Positions 44,963-53,991 of a DNA stretch of 64,000 nt are shown one piece after another. The position numbers and the translations under genes are program-made. Each line of letters begins with the position of its first letter. Positions within the stretch are counted from its first letter, which is position 1. This DNA comes from Limnohabitans sp. 103DPR2 (GTDB lineage Bacteria > Pseudomonadota > Gammaproteobacteria > Burkholderiales > Burkholderiaceae_C): NCBI RefSeq assembly GCF_001412575.1, contig NZ_CP011834.1, positions 2,170,001 to 2,234,000 of the forward strand, read 5' to 3'. The notes under the pieces are model-generated. The model was not told where the DNA came from, ran no database searches, and saw nothing but the letters and a program-made list of their open reading frames with translations.

Positions 44963-46147
44963 TCAATTGATGGGCGAAATTTCAAAAACTTGCGCCAGAT
45001 ATGCCAAGTATTTTTCGTCGTCACACATCCCTTTACCGGGTGTATCTGACAGTTTAGCGACTGGCTGCCCATTGCATCGAGTCATCTTGATCACAATTTG
45101 CAAAGGCTCATAACCTAAATCATTGGTGAGGTTGGTACCAATGCCAAATGCCAGCAGACAACGGCCGTTGAATTGTCTGAACAAGTCAATGGTTTTGGGC
45201 ACGGTCAGGCCGTCGCTGAAAATCAGCGTTTTGGTAAGCGGGTCAACACGGTTGGCACGGTAATGCGCAATCATGCGCTCCCCCCAAATGAAGGGGTCCC
45301 CACTGTCGTGACGCGCACCATCAAACAACTTGCAGAAGTACATGTCAAAGTCACGCAGGAAGGCATTGAAGCCATAGACGTCGCTCAATGCAATGCCCAG
45401 GTCGCCGCGGTACTCGCGGGCCCAAGACTCAAAGGCAAAGACTTGGCTGTCGCGCAGTCGTGGGCCCAAAGCTTGACAAGCCTGCAAGTACTCATGCGCC
45501 ATGGTGCCCAAAGGCGTGAGGCCCAGCATGTATGCAAAATGCACATTGCTGGTACCTGCAAATTGGCCATTTGGACCTGAACCCAGTCGGCCAATCAATA
45601 CACGCAACACTTCTTCATGCCAGGCACGAGAAAATCTGCGACGTGTACCGTAATCGGCAATCTTCAATGATTTCAGATCGTCCGCTTGCAGTTGTTTGAT
45701 TTTGGTGTCGAGACGGCTACGGCCTTGCATCAAATCGGGCAATCGCTGAGTGTTTCTAAAGTACACCTCGTTGACAATGGCCAACACGGGGATTTCAAAC
45801 AGGATGGTGTGCAGCCAAGGTCCTTGAATGACGATGTCAATTTCACCCGCCAAATTGGGCGTGACCTGAATGTATTTTTCATTCAGCTTGAACAAGCCTA
45901 AAAAATCAACAAAGTCGCTTTTGATGAAGCGCAAAGAGCGCAAATAAGCCAGCTCATCTTCTTTGAAATGCAAGCTGCAAAGTGATTTAATTTCGCTTCG
46001 AATTTCTTCAACGAAAGGTGCCAGTTCGACGCCAGGATTTCGGCATTTGAAACGGTACTCAACTTGTGCACCGGGAAATTGATGCAGAACCACCTGCATC
46101 ATGGTGAACTTGTAGAGGTCCGTGTCCAGCAAACTGGTAATGATCAT
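44963..46147 (-). CDS. pncB: Nicotinate phosphoribosyltransferase
   Basis: Joins nicotinate to PRPP for NAD salvage, with ATP hydrolysis. 394 residues, usual for the PncB1 form. It begins [22 protein letters not shown]. The autophosphorylated histidine lies in [18 protein letters not shown], and [13 protein letters not shown] and [10 protein letters not shown] form the phosphate site. Confidence 0.97.
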   Translation of the reverse strand: MIITSLLDTDLYKFTMMQVVLHQFPGAQVEYRFKCRNPGVELAPFVEEIRSEIKSLCSLHFKEDELAYLRSLRFIKSDFVDFLGLFKLNEKYIQVTPNLAGEIDIVIQGPWLHTILFEIPVLAIVNEVYFRNTQRLPDLMQGRSRLDTKIKQLQADDLKSLKIADYGTRRRFSRAWHEEVLRVLIGRLGSGPNGQFAGTSNVHFAYMLGLTPLGTMAHEYLQACQALGPRLRDSQVFAFESWAREYRGDLGIALSDVYGFNAFLRDFDMYFCKLFDGARHDSGDPFIWGERMIAHYRANRVDPLTKTLIFSDGLTVPKTIDLFRQFNGRCLLAFGIGTNLTNDLGYEPLQIVIKMTRCNGQPVAKLSDTPGKGMCDDEKYLAYLAQVFEISPIN

Positions 46148-46242
46148 GTCGAAAATGGGGCTTAGAAGATGACCCTGCAGTGTACGTGAAGCCAGTCTCT
46201 TTCAGAGGCTTGGGGGCTCAGGATAAACGCGGCTTTTCTGCC

Positions 46243-46926
46243 CTATTTAAGCTCAGAAAGCGCCAATGACGCCTCAGGAGAACTCAAGGCCCCGCCTGCC
46301 AAGTTCAAGATCTGGTCAGCCAGGGGGTTCAGAGTCCGATTTTGCTCAGCAATCAACAGGGTATAGCCCTCCTGTTTCAAGCGTGCCAAAGCATTCGAAA
46401 TGGACTGCACCAGAACAGGTGCAATGCCCTCACAAGGTTCATCCAGCAACAACATCTTGGCCTGCGTCATCAGGGTTCTGGCCAAGGCCAACATTTGCTG
46501 TTCTCCGCCACTCATTTGGGCAGCAGGTCGCTCCAACATGCCTGCCAAAGCAGGAAACAAATCCAGAATGTCTTGAACATTGACAGAAGCCTTTTGCGGC
46601 TTGTTTCGCATCTTGCCCTTTGGCACGGCAATCTCCAAGTTCTGTCGCACCGTGAGTGCCGTGAAAATGCGCCGATCTTCAGGCACATAGCCCAAGCCAA
46701 ATTCTGATCGTTGGTAAGGCGGCAAATTCATCAGCACTTGACCCTGCCACGAGATATGGCCTTGCACATTGGGCATGAGTCCGATGATGGATTTCATCAA
46801 GCTTGACTTGCCAGCACCGTTCAAGCCATGGATCAAGACCAGACTGCCACTGGGCACTGAAAACGAGACATCAAACAAAGCCTGCGCTTCACCGTAAAAA
46901 GCATTCAGATGCTTGACTTCAAGCAT
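46243..46926 (-). CDS. livF: Branched-chain amino acid-type ABC transporter ATP-binding protein LivF
   Basis: A 227-residue ATPase with Walker A GLNGAGKSSLMKSI, signature MSGGEQQMLALARTLM and Walker B MLLLDEPCEGIAP. The GLGYVPEDRRIF segment is typical of LivF. It overlaps livG by 8 bp and is the last gene of a six-gene chain. An 80-base intergenic region before pncB holds no clear terminator. Confidence 0.93.
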   Translation of the reverse strand: MLEVKHLNAFYGEAQALFDVSFSVPSGSLVLIHGLNGAGKSSLMKSIIGLMPNVQGHISWQGQVLMNLPPYQRSEFGLGYVPEDRRIFTALTVRQNLEIAVPKGKMRNKPQKASVNVQDILDLFPALAGMLERPAAQMSGGEQQMLALARTLMTQAKMLLLDEPCEGIAPVLVQSISNALARLKQEGYTLLIAEQNRTLNPLADQILNLAGGALSSPEASLALSELK

Positions 46927-47707
46927 GTCGCCCCCTTTCAGTCAGGGCAAAACCAGCGCCTAAGTATCTAGCGCGAACTTCAGGATGTGCCGCCATGTCT
47001 TCGGGCAAGCCTTGCGCAAGCAGCTGGCCTTCCATCAACACCAAAACACGATCGGCCACACCAAACACGGCGTCCATGTTGTGCTCGGTGTACAGCACTG
47101 TTGTGCCTTGTTGGGTCAGCTTGCGAATACGCGCCATCATGTCAAGTCGCTCCTCAGGCGACAAGCCCGCTGCAGGCTCGTCCAGCAGCAGCAAGCCTTG
47201 TTCAGGATTGGGCAAACCTGCCATGGCCATGGCCAACTCCAAACGTTTTTTGTTGCCATAAGACAAATGCGCCGCAGCGTCATGAAGCGCTTCCAAGCCC
47301 AATTCTTCCAAGCCCATGGTCTGGGCCCAAGCAAGTGCAGCCTCGTGCTCACAATCGTCCAAGCTGTCCAAAGCAGACACAGCCTTGTTTGCCTTCAAGA
47401 CCAATTGCAGGTTTTGAATGACGGTAAGTGCTTCAAAGACTTGTGCAACCTGGAAAGTTCTGCCGATGCCCAAGGCACGGCGCTCAGTGACAGACACCTG
47501 TTTCAAATTTTGATGGCGCCAAACAACTTGTCCTGAGGTGGCGTTTTGTTGACCCGCAAGGCAAGCAAAACAGGTTGACTTGCCAGCACCATTGGGGCCG
47601 ATCAAAGCAACGCATTCACCCTGTTGCAATTCGAAGCTGACACCTCGCAAGGCATGAACGCCCGCATACTGGTGTTGCAAATTTTGAACTGACAGCACAG
47701 CGCTCAT
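46919..47707 (-). CDS. livG: Branched-chain amino acid-type ABC transporter ATP-binding protein LivG
   Basis: A 262-residue ATPase with Walker A IGPNGAGKSTCFACL, signature LSYGNKKRLELAMAM and Walker B LLLLDEPAAGLSPEER, followed by the H-loop YTEHNMDAVFG. LSYGNKK instead of LSGGQ is normal for LivG (LSYG(E/D)QR). Start at ATG 47705-47707, which overlaps the permease stop by 4 bp; an upstream codon would add 15 residues. Confidence 0.93.
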   Translation of the reverse strand: MSAVLSVQNLQHQYAGVHALRGVSFELQQGECVALIGPNGAGKSTCFACLAGQQNATSGQVVWRHQNLKQVSVTERRALGIGRTFQVAQVFEALTVIQNLQLVLKANKAVSALDSLDDCEHEAALAWAQTMGLEELGLEALHDAAAHLSYGNKKRLELAMAMAGLPNPEQGLLLLDEPAAGLSPEERLDMMARIRKLTQQGTTVLYTEHNMDAVFGVADRVLVLMEGQLLAQGLPEDMAAHPEVRARYLGAGFALTERGRHA

Positions 47708-49557
47708 GTGTGGCCTCCGCGCCATGGATCCTTTCGACGGCGCCACCCCCAAATACCCTCAGGCGCAAACACCATCAGCAACATGATGAGCAAGCCCAGG
47801 AAGCCACGCCAGTATTCAAAGTGTCGGCCCATTTCGGATCCCACACCCACCAAGAAAGCACTGCCAGACAAGGCGCCTAACAAATGGTGAACCCCGCCAA
47901 GCAACACGATCATCAATGCATCCACAGAGTTTGCAACCGATGCCACCGATGGGAAAACAGCCCCTTTGCTGATCGCCCATAAACTGCCTGCCAACCCTGC
48001 CAGGCTGGCACTTAACCAAAACACACGATTGTTCAAAGTCCGCACATTCAAACCACTCGCTGTGGCACGCAAAGGTGCATCGCGGCCAGCCTGCAGCGCA
48101 GCCCCCATGCTGGATCGGACCAAACGTGCCAGCCCCAGCACAGACAGCGCACTCAGAGTGATCAAGGCCCATTGAAACGCCGTACGTGATGTCCTGGGCA
48201 ACAGCTGCAATCCAATCAGTCCGTTGTCACCTCCGGTGAAGCTGATCCACTGACTTGCACTTGCCCATACCATCTGCGCAAAGGCCAAGGACAACATCGC
48301 CAAATAAACCCCTGCACTTCTTTGCAACAAGCCCGACATGGCATAGGCCGCCAAACCCGCACACAACATGCCACTGAGGGCGGCCTGCCACGCATTGAAA
48401 CCCCAATGCAAATGACTCAAGGCCGCCGCGTAGGCACCTAAACCAAAATACGCGGCATGGCCAAAACTGACCCAACCCGACAAGGCCATCATGGCCTGTA
48501 AGCTGATGCCAAACAGCATCATGATGAAAACATCTTCAAGCACATGCTGCGTGTAATCATCGACCCACACCATCAACACACTCAGCACCAGCCAAGCCAG
48601 GCCTGTCGACAAGATCAAAACACGCTGCGAAGTCCAGCCCTTGAAAGCCGCCACTTCTTCACGGGGTGCAGCGCCTGGCAACTCGCCCATCAAGCCTTGC
48701 GGACGCCATGCCAAGACCATGGCCATGGTGAGAAAGATCAACACCAAAGTGGCTTGCGGGAAAAAATAAATGCCAAAGGCATGAACACAACCGATCAGCA
48801 CAGCCGCAAATAAGGCACCAGAGATGCTGCCCAGCCCGCCCATGACAACCACCACAAAAGTTTCGACCACCATTTGCAAATCCATCTGCAAATTGGCGGG
48901 CTCACGGGGCAATTGCAGAGCGCCAGCCAAGCCCGCCAAGCCACAACCCAACACCACCACGCCCATCATCAGAGGCGCAGGATTGACGCCCAAGGCATCC
49001 AACATGTCACGGTCTTGTGTGGCCGCACGAACTTGTCGACCCCATCGCGTTTGCGTGAGCAACAAATGCAAAGCCAGCCAAACCAAAGGGCCTAACAACA
49101 AAGTCACCAGTTGCCATTGTGGAAAAAAGTCTTCACCGATTTGAATCGAGCCTTTGAGGCCAGGAAAACGGGGTGCAAAAACTTCTGCAGGCCCCATCCA
49201 CGCAAGCAATACGTCGTGAACCACCAGGCTCAAACCAAAGGTGGCCACCAAGGGGTAAAGGGGCGGAGAAGCTCGAAGGGGTCTGAACAAACACCACTCT
49301 GCAGCCGCCCCCAACAGTGCGGCGGCGCAGGCACCGGTCAATATGGCCAACACATACAGGTGCGCTTGTTCAGACCAAGACGGCACCCACTGTGTTAGCA
49401 AATGGCCCGCGAGCATGGCGCCAAGCATGTAAAAACTGCCGTGCGCAAAATTCACGATGCGGGTGACACCAAAGACCAAGGTCAGGCCGGCCGCCATCAT
49501 GAACAGCGTGCTTGCGTGGCTGAGGCCATTCAAGCATTGAATGAACCAAAAACTCAT
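47704..49557 (-). CDS. Fused LivH-LivM branched-chain amino acid-type permease
   Basis: A 617-residue protein in which LivH (about 1-290) and LivM (about 310-617) are joined. The LivH half starts with FIQCLNGLSHASTLFMMAAGLTLVFGVTRIVNFAHGSFYMLGA. The LivM half contains ALSGWVSFGHAAYFGLGAYAAA and LRATASGLNVRTLNNRVFWLSASLAGLAGSLWA. Both halves are intact with no frameshift, so it is a true fusion. Two ATPases follow, but no periplasmic binding protein is present in the window. Substrate unknown. Confidence 0.92.
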   Translation of the reverse strand: MSFWFIQCLNGLSHASTLFMMAAGLTLVFGVTRIVNFAHGSFYMLGAMLAGHLLTQWVPSWSEQAHLYVLAILTGACAAALLGAAAEWCLFRPLRASPPLYPLVATFGLSLVVHDVLLAWMGPAEVFAPRFPGLKGSIQIGEDFFPQWQLVTLLLGPLVWLALHLLLTQTRWGRQVRAATQDRDMLDALGVNPAPLMMGVVVLGCGLAGLAGALQLPREPANLQMDLQMVVETFVVVVMGGLGSISGALFAAVLIGCVHAFGIYFFPQATLVLIFLTMAMVLAWRPQGLMGELPGAAPREEVAAFKGWTSQRVLILSTGLAWLVLSVLMVWVDDYTQHVLEDVFIMMLFGISLQAMMALSGWVSFGHAAYFGLGAYAAALSHLHWGFNAWQAALSGMLCAGLAAYAMSGLLQRSAGVYLAMLSLAFAQMVWASASQWISFTGGDNGLIGLQLLPRTSRTAFQWALITLSALSVLGLARLVRSSMGAALQAGRDAPLRATASGLNVRTLNNRVFWLSASLAGLAGSLWAISKGAVFPSVASVANSVDALMIVLLGGVHHLLGALSGSAFLVGVGSEMGRHFEYWRGFLGLLIMLLMVFAPEGIWGWRRRKDPWRGGHT

Positions 49558-50288
49558 TCAACCCAATGCGTGAAGTCGCGTGCATCCACACGCGTTGTCT
49601 TGAACGTGTTGACCAATGCCGTTTCATCGGCATAACCCAGTGCCATACCGCACACCATCATTTCGTTGTCACCTGCGCCAACGTGCTTGAAAATAATTTT
49701 AGAAAAATTATTCCAAGCCGCTTGCGGGCAGGTGTGCAAACCGCGCGCACGGGCGGCCACCATGACGCTTTGCAAGAACATGCCGTAGTCCAGCAAACTG
49801 CCGCGGCCCATGACCTTGTCAATGGTGAAAATCAAACCCACAGGTGCGCCAAAGAAACGGTAGTTTTGCTGATGTTGCAAATGCATCTTTTCTTTGTCGC
49901 CTTTTCCAATGCCCAGCACGCCATAAAGACCGAAACCGCATTCACGTCGGCGGTCAATGAAGGGACTCACCCATTTGCTGGGGTAGTAGTCGTATTCCTC
50001 TGCGTGCTCGGCAGCCAAAGCAGGATTGCTTGCCATGGCGTTGTGCACATCGCAGACCTCGTTCACCAATTTGTCCTTGGTGGCGCCTTGCACCACATAC
50101 ACATTCCAAGGTTGCGTGTTGGTGCCACTGGGGGCACGTGCTGCGACTTGCAACAATTCTTCCAGCACCGATTTCTGAACGGGCTTGTCTAAAAATGCGC
50201 GTGCAGAAAAGCGGCTCAAGATGGCAGCATCCACGCTATCGGCATCTGCTACCACCGTGCTCACTTGAGAGGATGTCAGTTCTTTCAT
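49554..50288 (-). CDS. Nitroreductase-family FMN oxidoreductase
   Basis: A 244-residue flavoprotein. AILSRFSARAFLDKPV and ARAPSGTNTQPWNVYVV form the FMN-binding N-terminal region, and a C-terminal GMALGYADETALVNTFKTTRV closes the domain. The dimer-interface helix FLQSVMVAARARGLHTCPQAAW is typical. Substrates of the family range from nitroaromatics to enoates and quinones; none can be assigned. Both ends overlap neighbours by 4 bp. Confidence 0.9.
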   Translation of the reverse strand: MKELTSSQVSTVVADADSVDAAILSRFSARAFLDKPVQKSVLEELLQVAARAPSGTNTQPWNVYVVQGATKDKLVNEVCDVHNAMASNPALAAEHAEEYDYYPSKWVSPFIDRRRECGFGLYGVLGIGKGDKEKMHLQHQQNYRFFGAPVGLIFTIDKVMGRGSLLDYGMFLQSVMVAARARGLHTCPQAAWNNFSKIIFKHVGAGDNEMMVCGMALGYADETALVNTFKTTRVDARDFTHWVE

Positions 50289-50749
50289 GAAAGGGTCTCC
50301 AAGACTTGAATAAAGGGTTCAGTTAAGGGCTGAGGACGGCGCGAGGCTTTGTTCACATACACATGCACAAAATGGCCACGTGCAGCGGTCAAGGGCTCGC
50401 CTTGCGCAAACAAGCCCACTTCGTAGCGCACACTGGACGTTCCGCGATGAGCGACGCGAATGCCAGCCTCAATGGTTTGGGGAAATGCCAAAGGTGCAAA
50501 GTAGTTGCATTGTGTTTCAACCACCAAACCAATGGTGTCACCTTGATGAATGTCCAACACACCTTGTTCAATCAGGTGCGCATTCACAGCCGTGTCAAAC
50601 CAGCTGTAGTACACAACATTGTTCACGTGGCCATACACATCGTTGTCCATCCATCGGGTGGTGATGGGACGGAAGACGCGATAGGCACTGCGTGGCAAGG
50701 GCGCCGGTTTGGCATCGGCTTGGGGCAACTGAGAGGCGTTAGAAGTCAT
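50285..50749 (-). CDS. Acyl-CoA thioesterase, 4-hydroxybenzoyl-CoA thioesterase/YbgC-like hotdog fold
   Basis: A 154-residue single hotdog domain. TRWMDNDVYGHVNNVVYYSWFDTAVNAHL contains the catalytic-type Asp (in WMDNDVYGHVNN), and ARGHFVHVYVNKASRRP ends the fold. It probably hydrolyses an acyl-CoA. Start at ATG 50747-50749, overlapping the amidohydrolase stop (ATGA); a farther start would run into that gene. Confidence 0.88.
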   Translation of the reverse strand: MTSNASQLPQADAKPAPLPRSAYRVFRPITTRWMDNDVYGHVNNVVYYSWFDTAVNAHLIEQGVLDIHQGDTIGLVVETQCNYFAPLAFPQTIEAGIRVAHRGTSSVRYEVGLFAQGEPLTAARGHFVHVYVNKASRRPQPLTEPFIQVLETLS

Positions 50750-51675
50750 AAGCCTCGATTTTGCCAGTGAAGCCAATGGTCCATCGCAAGTTGCCAGGTG
50801 TTCATTTGCACTTGAACGGTCTGGGACAAATCATGCCCATAACCGCCGCCCATGCAAATGAGCATGGGCAGACCCTGCGCCCGAACCCAGTCAAAGACCC
50901 TTTGATCTCGCCGCTTCATCCCCTCTTCCGTGAGCTTAAGTCGCCCCAAACGATCTCCCTCATGGGCATCAGCTCCGGCCAAATAAATGACAAATTGAGG
51001 TTGAAAGCGTTGCGAAACTTGCGCCAGCGCGTCGTCCAATGCCTCTAAATAGGCCTCATCTGAACAGCCATCAGGCAAACCCACATCCAAATCGCTGTTG
51101 ACTTTGCGAAAGGGAAAGTTCTTTTCGCCGTGAAGCGACAGGGTGAAAACACTCGAATCCGTCGCAAAAATGTCGGCTGTGCCGTTGCCCTGATGGACGT
51201 CCAAATCAATGACCAAAACCTGCAAGCCCAGCTTGGTCGCCCTGAAATGCTCCATTTGAAGTACGCGGGCCGTGACAGCGATGTCATTGAACACACAAAA
51301 GCCCCCACCCTGGTTAGCGCTGGCGTGGTGGGTTCCCCCTGCCAAATTGCCTGCAATACCTTCCCGCATGGCCACTCTGCCCGCCGCGATCGAGGCCCCT
51401 GCAGACCGAAATGAGCGCTCCGCCATGGCTGGTGTCCAAGGAAACCCAATTTCGCGCTGAGCTTGGGCGCTCAGACTCCCCGTTTTGACGGCCAAAACAT
51501 AGTCTGGTGCATGGGCCAATGCCAACTCGCCCTCTGTTGCCGCGGGCGCCTCCAGCAGCCGAACCCCCAAAAGCTCTCGGGCAACACGCCCTCGGAGCAT
51601 GCTGTACTTGGCCATGGGAAAGCGATGTCCCTCTGGCAGCGGCAGTACAAAATGGTCTGAATAAAAGGCCTTCAT
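50746..51675 (-). CDS. Histone-deacetylase-family amidohydrolase (acetylpolyamine amidohydrolase-like)
   Basis: A 309-residue class II HDAC-like enzyme of bacteria. Zinc-site and catalytic motifs are complete: LAGGTHHASANQGGGFCVFND (paired His), VIDLDVHQGNGTADIF (Asp and His ligands), LAGADAHEGDRLGRL (Asp ligand) and CMGGGYGHDL. Likely substrates are acetylated polyamines or other amides. First gene of the overlapping chain ending in livF. Start at ATG 51673-51675. Confidence 0.92.
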   Translation of the reverse strand: MKAFYSDHFVLPLPEGHRFPMAKYSMLRGRVARELLGVRLLEAPAATEGELALAHAPDYVLAVKTGSLSAQAQREIGFPWTPAMAERSFRSAGASIAAGRVAMREGIAGNLAGGTHHASANQGGGFCVFNDIAVTARVLQMEHFRATKLGLQVLVIDLDVHQGNGTADIFATDSSVFTLSLHGEKNFPFRKVNSDLDVGLPDGCSDEAYLEALDDALAQVSQRFQPQFVIYLAGADAHEGDRLGRLKLTEEGMKRRDQRVFDWVRAQGLPMLICMGGGYGHDLSQTVQVQMNTWQLAMDHWLHWQNRGL

Positions 51676-51721
51676 GACCCAATTGTGACGAATTTCAATT
51701 TCTAGAACGCCGACTCTAAAA

Positions 51722-51796
51722 TGCTGCAACGCAACAAAAACCCCTTGTAATTGGCTTTGGAGTCCCTAAAATCCAAACCATGCTGCACTGCAACAA
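51722..51796 (+). promoter_or_regulatory. Phasin promoter with two TGC-rich repeats (possible PhaR operators)
   Basis: The repeats TGCTGCAACGCAACAA (51722-51737) and TGCTGCACTGCAACAA (51781-51796) are 59 bp apart, differing at two positions. Between them lie TTGTAA (51745-51750), a 16-base spacer and TAAAAT (51767-51772), a plausible sigma-70 promoter. The second repeat would cover the start site. PhaR, the PHA-responsive repressor, is known to bind TGC-rich sites at phasin promoters. Confidence 0.6.
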
Positions 51797-51870
51797 GAAG
51801 TTAGGCCAAGCGTCAAGCAAAGCCGGTTCGGCGCAGTCCCTTGAAACTTTTTTAAATTAATGGAGAAATC

Positions 51871-52413
51871 ATGATGACTACTGAACAAATCGTTGCATCC
51901 CACAAAGCCAATGTTGAAACCCTCTTCGGTTTGACATCCAAAGCCTTCGAAGGCGTTGAAAAATTGGTCGAATTGAACTTGACAGCCACCAAAGCTGCCT
52001 TGAGCGAGTCTGCACAAAGCACTAAAGCTGCTTTGAGCGTGAAAGACGCCCAAGAATTGTTGGCTTTGCAAGCCAACTTGTTCCAGCCTTTGGCTGAGAA
52101 GACAGCTGCTTACAGCCGTCACCTCTATGACATCGCTTCTGGTACTTCTAACGAATTCACCAAAGCTTTCGAAGCCCAAACAGCTGCTGCACAAAAGCAG
52201 TTCGCTAACTTGGTGGACTCTGCCACTTCCAACGCACCTGCTGGTTCCGAAACTGCTGTTGCCGTGATGAAGAGCGCCGTGTCTGCTGCCAACAACGCTT
52301 ACGAATCAGTTCAAAAAGCTGTGAAGCAAGCCACTGACATGGCCGAAGCCAACATCGCCGCTGTGACCAACACAGCTGTGAACACAGCTAAGACAGCTTC
52401 TAAAAAGCGTTAA
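51871..52413 (+). CDS. phaP: Phasin family protein
   Basis: A 180-residue, almost all-helical, Ala/Lys-rich protein that coats polyhydroxyalkanoate granules. The phasin_2 core is visible: [29 protein letters not shown], then [33 protein letters not shown], and an alanine-rich tail ending [13 protein letters not shown] precedes two adjacent ATGs (51871 and 51874). Codon choice is strongly biased (GCT for Ala), as in highly expressed genes. No PHA synthase lies in the window. Confidence 0.93.
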   Translation: MMTTEQIVASHKANVETLFGLTSKAFEGVEKLVELNLTATKAALSESAQSTKAALSVKDAQELLALQANLFQPLAEKTAAYSRHLYDIASGTSNEFTKAFEAQTAAAQKQFANLVDSATSNAPAGSETAVAVMKSAVSAANNAYESVQKAVKQATDMAEANIAAVTNTAVNTAKTASKKR

Positions 52414-52460
52414 ACAGCCAATTGCCAACCCTGACTTTCGAGTCGGGGCTGTGTGATACA

Positions 52461-52490
52461 AAAAAAAGCCGGTGACTCACCGGCTTTTTT
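52461..52490. terminator. Rho-independent terminator after phasin
   Basis: GCCGGTGA/TCACCGGC (one-base loop or slightly opened stem), flanked by an A-run on the left and a T-run on the right. It works for phaP and, read leftward, faces the convergent patatin gene. Confidence 0.88.
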
Positions 52491-52518
52491 CATGGTCACG
52501 TCAAACAAGGTTTGCAGC

Positions 52519-53499
52519 TCATGGCTTCACAGCATAACCAGCCAAGATTTCCTTCAAGCGCGGTAACTGTTTCAGCATGGCTTCCCTGCCCGCTTCGATC
52601 GATCGACGTCGCGCTGCAAAATCGGCGCTTTTAACGCCCATCAAAGAAGGCTTGACCACCACATCCGCATCTTTCAACAAGACAGTGTTCAAACTTTTAC
52701 CCATGATGTTGAAGGTCTGCATCAAAATTTGAAAAGTGTCGGAGGCAGGGCTACCCTCCGGGTCCGTTGAAATGTCCACCGCAATCACCACATTGGCGCC
52801 CATGTCGCGGGCTTGTCGAACAGGCACGGGTGAGACCAAACCACCATCCACATATTCTCGGGCACCAATCTTGACGGGTTGAAACACGGCGGGAACCGCA
52901 CTAGAGGCACGGACCGCTGAACCCGTGTTGCCGCGTCTGAACAAGACAGGTTCACCACTGTGCAGATCGGTCGCCACAATGCCCAAAGGCAATTTCATTT
53001 GCTCAATCAAACGACCGCCCACCTGGGTGTTCACATAGCGCGCCAAAGCTTCGCCGCGCAATGCACCGCGGTTCAAAATGGGCATCATCCAATCGGTAAT
53101 TTCAGCCTCCTCCATGGTCTCAGCAACGCGCTTGAGTTGGACGCTGTTTTTGCCGCTGGCATACAAGGCAGCAACCAAGCTGCCTGCAGAAGTACCCACA
53201 ACCAAGTCTGGTTGTATGCCTGCTTCTTCTAAAACTTGAATCACACCCACGTGTGCAAAACCACGCGCAGCGCCGCCGCCTAAAGCCAAGCCAAGGTGCA
53301 ATACCTTAGGCGCTATGGGAGGCTCGCCCACTGCCGAGACAGTGGTGCTGTCTGTTTGGCTTTGAGGTGCCTTGGTCGCGTTGAGATCTGGCGCTTTCAC
53401 ACTGGCGCAGCCCGCCAACAACATAGCGCTTAAAAGCCCCAAGCATGCCGAGCGCTGAAACAGCCAAGCACCTAAAGAGTTCAACCGCCACTCAGACAT
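52519..53499 (-). CDS. Patatin-like phospholipase lipoprotein, RssA family
   Basis: A 326-residue predicted lipoprotein (signal peptide with lipobox LLAGC near residue 31). It has the patatin catalytic dyad: nucleophile Ser in VGTSAGSLVAALYAS (GxSxG) and Asp in YVDGGLVSPVPV. GLALGGGAARGFAHVGV is the oxyanion-hole glycine motif. Start chosen at ATG 53497-53499; an ATG at 53514 would add five residues. It is divergent from the DUF423 gene with 45 bp between starts. Confidence 0.88.
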   Translation of the reverse strand: MSEWRLNSLGAWLFQRSACLGLLSAMLLAGCASVKAPDLNATKAPQSQTDSTTVSAVGEPPIAPKVLHLGLALGGGAARGFAHVGVIQVLEEAGIQPDLVVGTSAGSLVAALYASGKNSVQLKRVAETMEEAEITDWMMPILNRGALRGEALARYVNTQVGGRLIEQMKLPLGIVATDLHSGEPVLFRRGNTGSAVRASSAVPAVFQPVKIGAREYVDGGLVSPVPVRQARDMGANVVIAVDISTDPEGSPASDTFQILMQTFNIMGKSLNTVLLKDADVVVKPSLMGVKSADFAARRRSIEAGREAMLKQLPRLKEILAGYAVKP

Positions 53500-53544
53500 A
53501 AGCTTCACTTGCATAATGATGAAAGTACATTGAGGAATCAAACT

Positions 53545-53991
53545 ATGGAACACAGCACGGGTCAAGCATCACGCTGGACAACAGGCTTCATCGTCTTCGG
53601 CGCTTTGTCAGCCGCCATTTCAGTGATTGGTGCCGCATACGCTGCGCATGGTCAGAGTTTATACGGCAGCTCACCTGCCATGGTTCAATCGGCATTGCAA
53701 TTGATGCAATTTCACGCACTGGGTTTGATCATGGTCGGTGTTTTAAGCCAATTCAGGCTTCAAGAAAAACGCCTGCGGGTGGCAGGCGTTTTGTTCATGC
53801 TGGGCATCCTTCTGTTCTCTTGCAACATTTTGCTTCGCGCCTGGCATGACATTCAAACTTTCCGGGCCTTGGTGCCATGGGGTGGCACCTGTTTCATCTT
53901 AGGCTGGTTGGCTTTGGTCTTGGCTTATGTTCGCAAGGAAAAAAACATCAAGCCGCCACAGGGGTCCGAATCAGGTGATCAAACGCACTGA
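53545..53991 (+). CDS. DUF423 family membrane protein
   Basis: A 148-residue protein with four predicted transmembrane helices. [19 protein letters not shown] is the first; the C-terminal [20 protein letters not shown] resembles the conserved G-G-x2-F-x-GW of YgdD/DUF423. Function unknown in all members. GAGGA lies eight bases before the ATG at 53545. Its last 44 bp overlap the 3' end of ahpF on the other strand. Confidence 0.85.
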   Translation: MEHSTGQASRWTTGFIVFGALSAAISVIGAAYAAHGQSLYGSSPAMVQSALQLMQFHALGLIMVGVLSQFRLQEKRLRVAGVLFMLGILLFSCNILLRAWHDIQTFRALVPWGGTCFILGWLALVLAYVRKEKNIKPPQGSESGDQTH

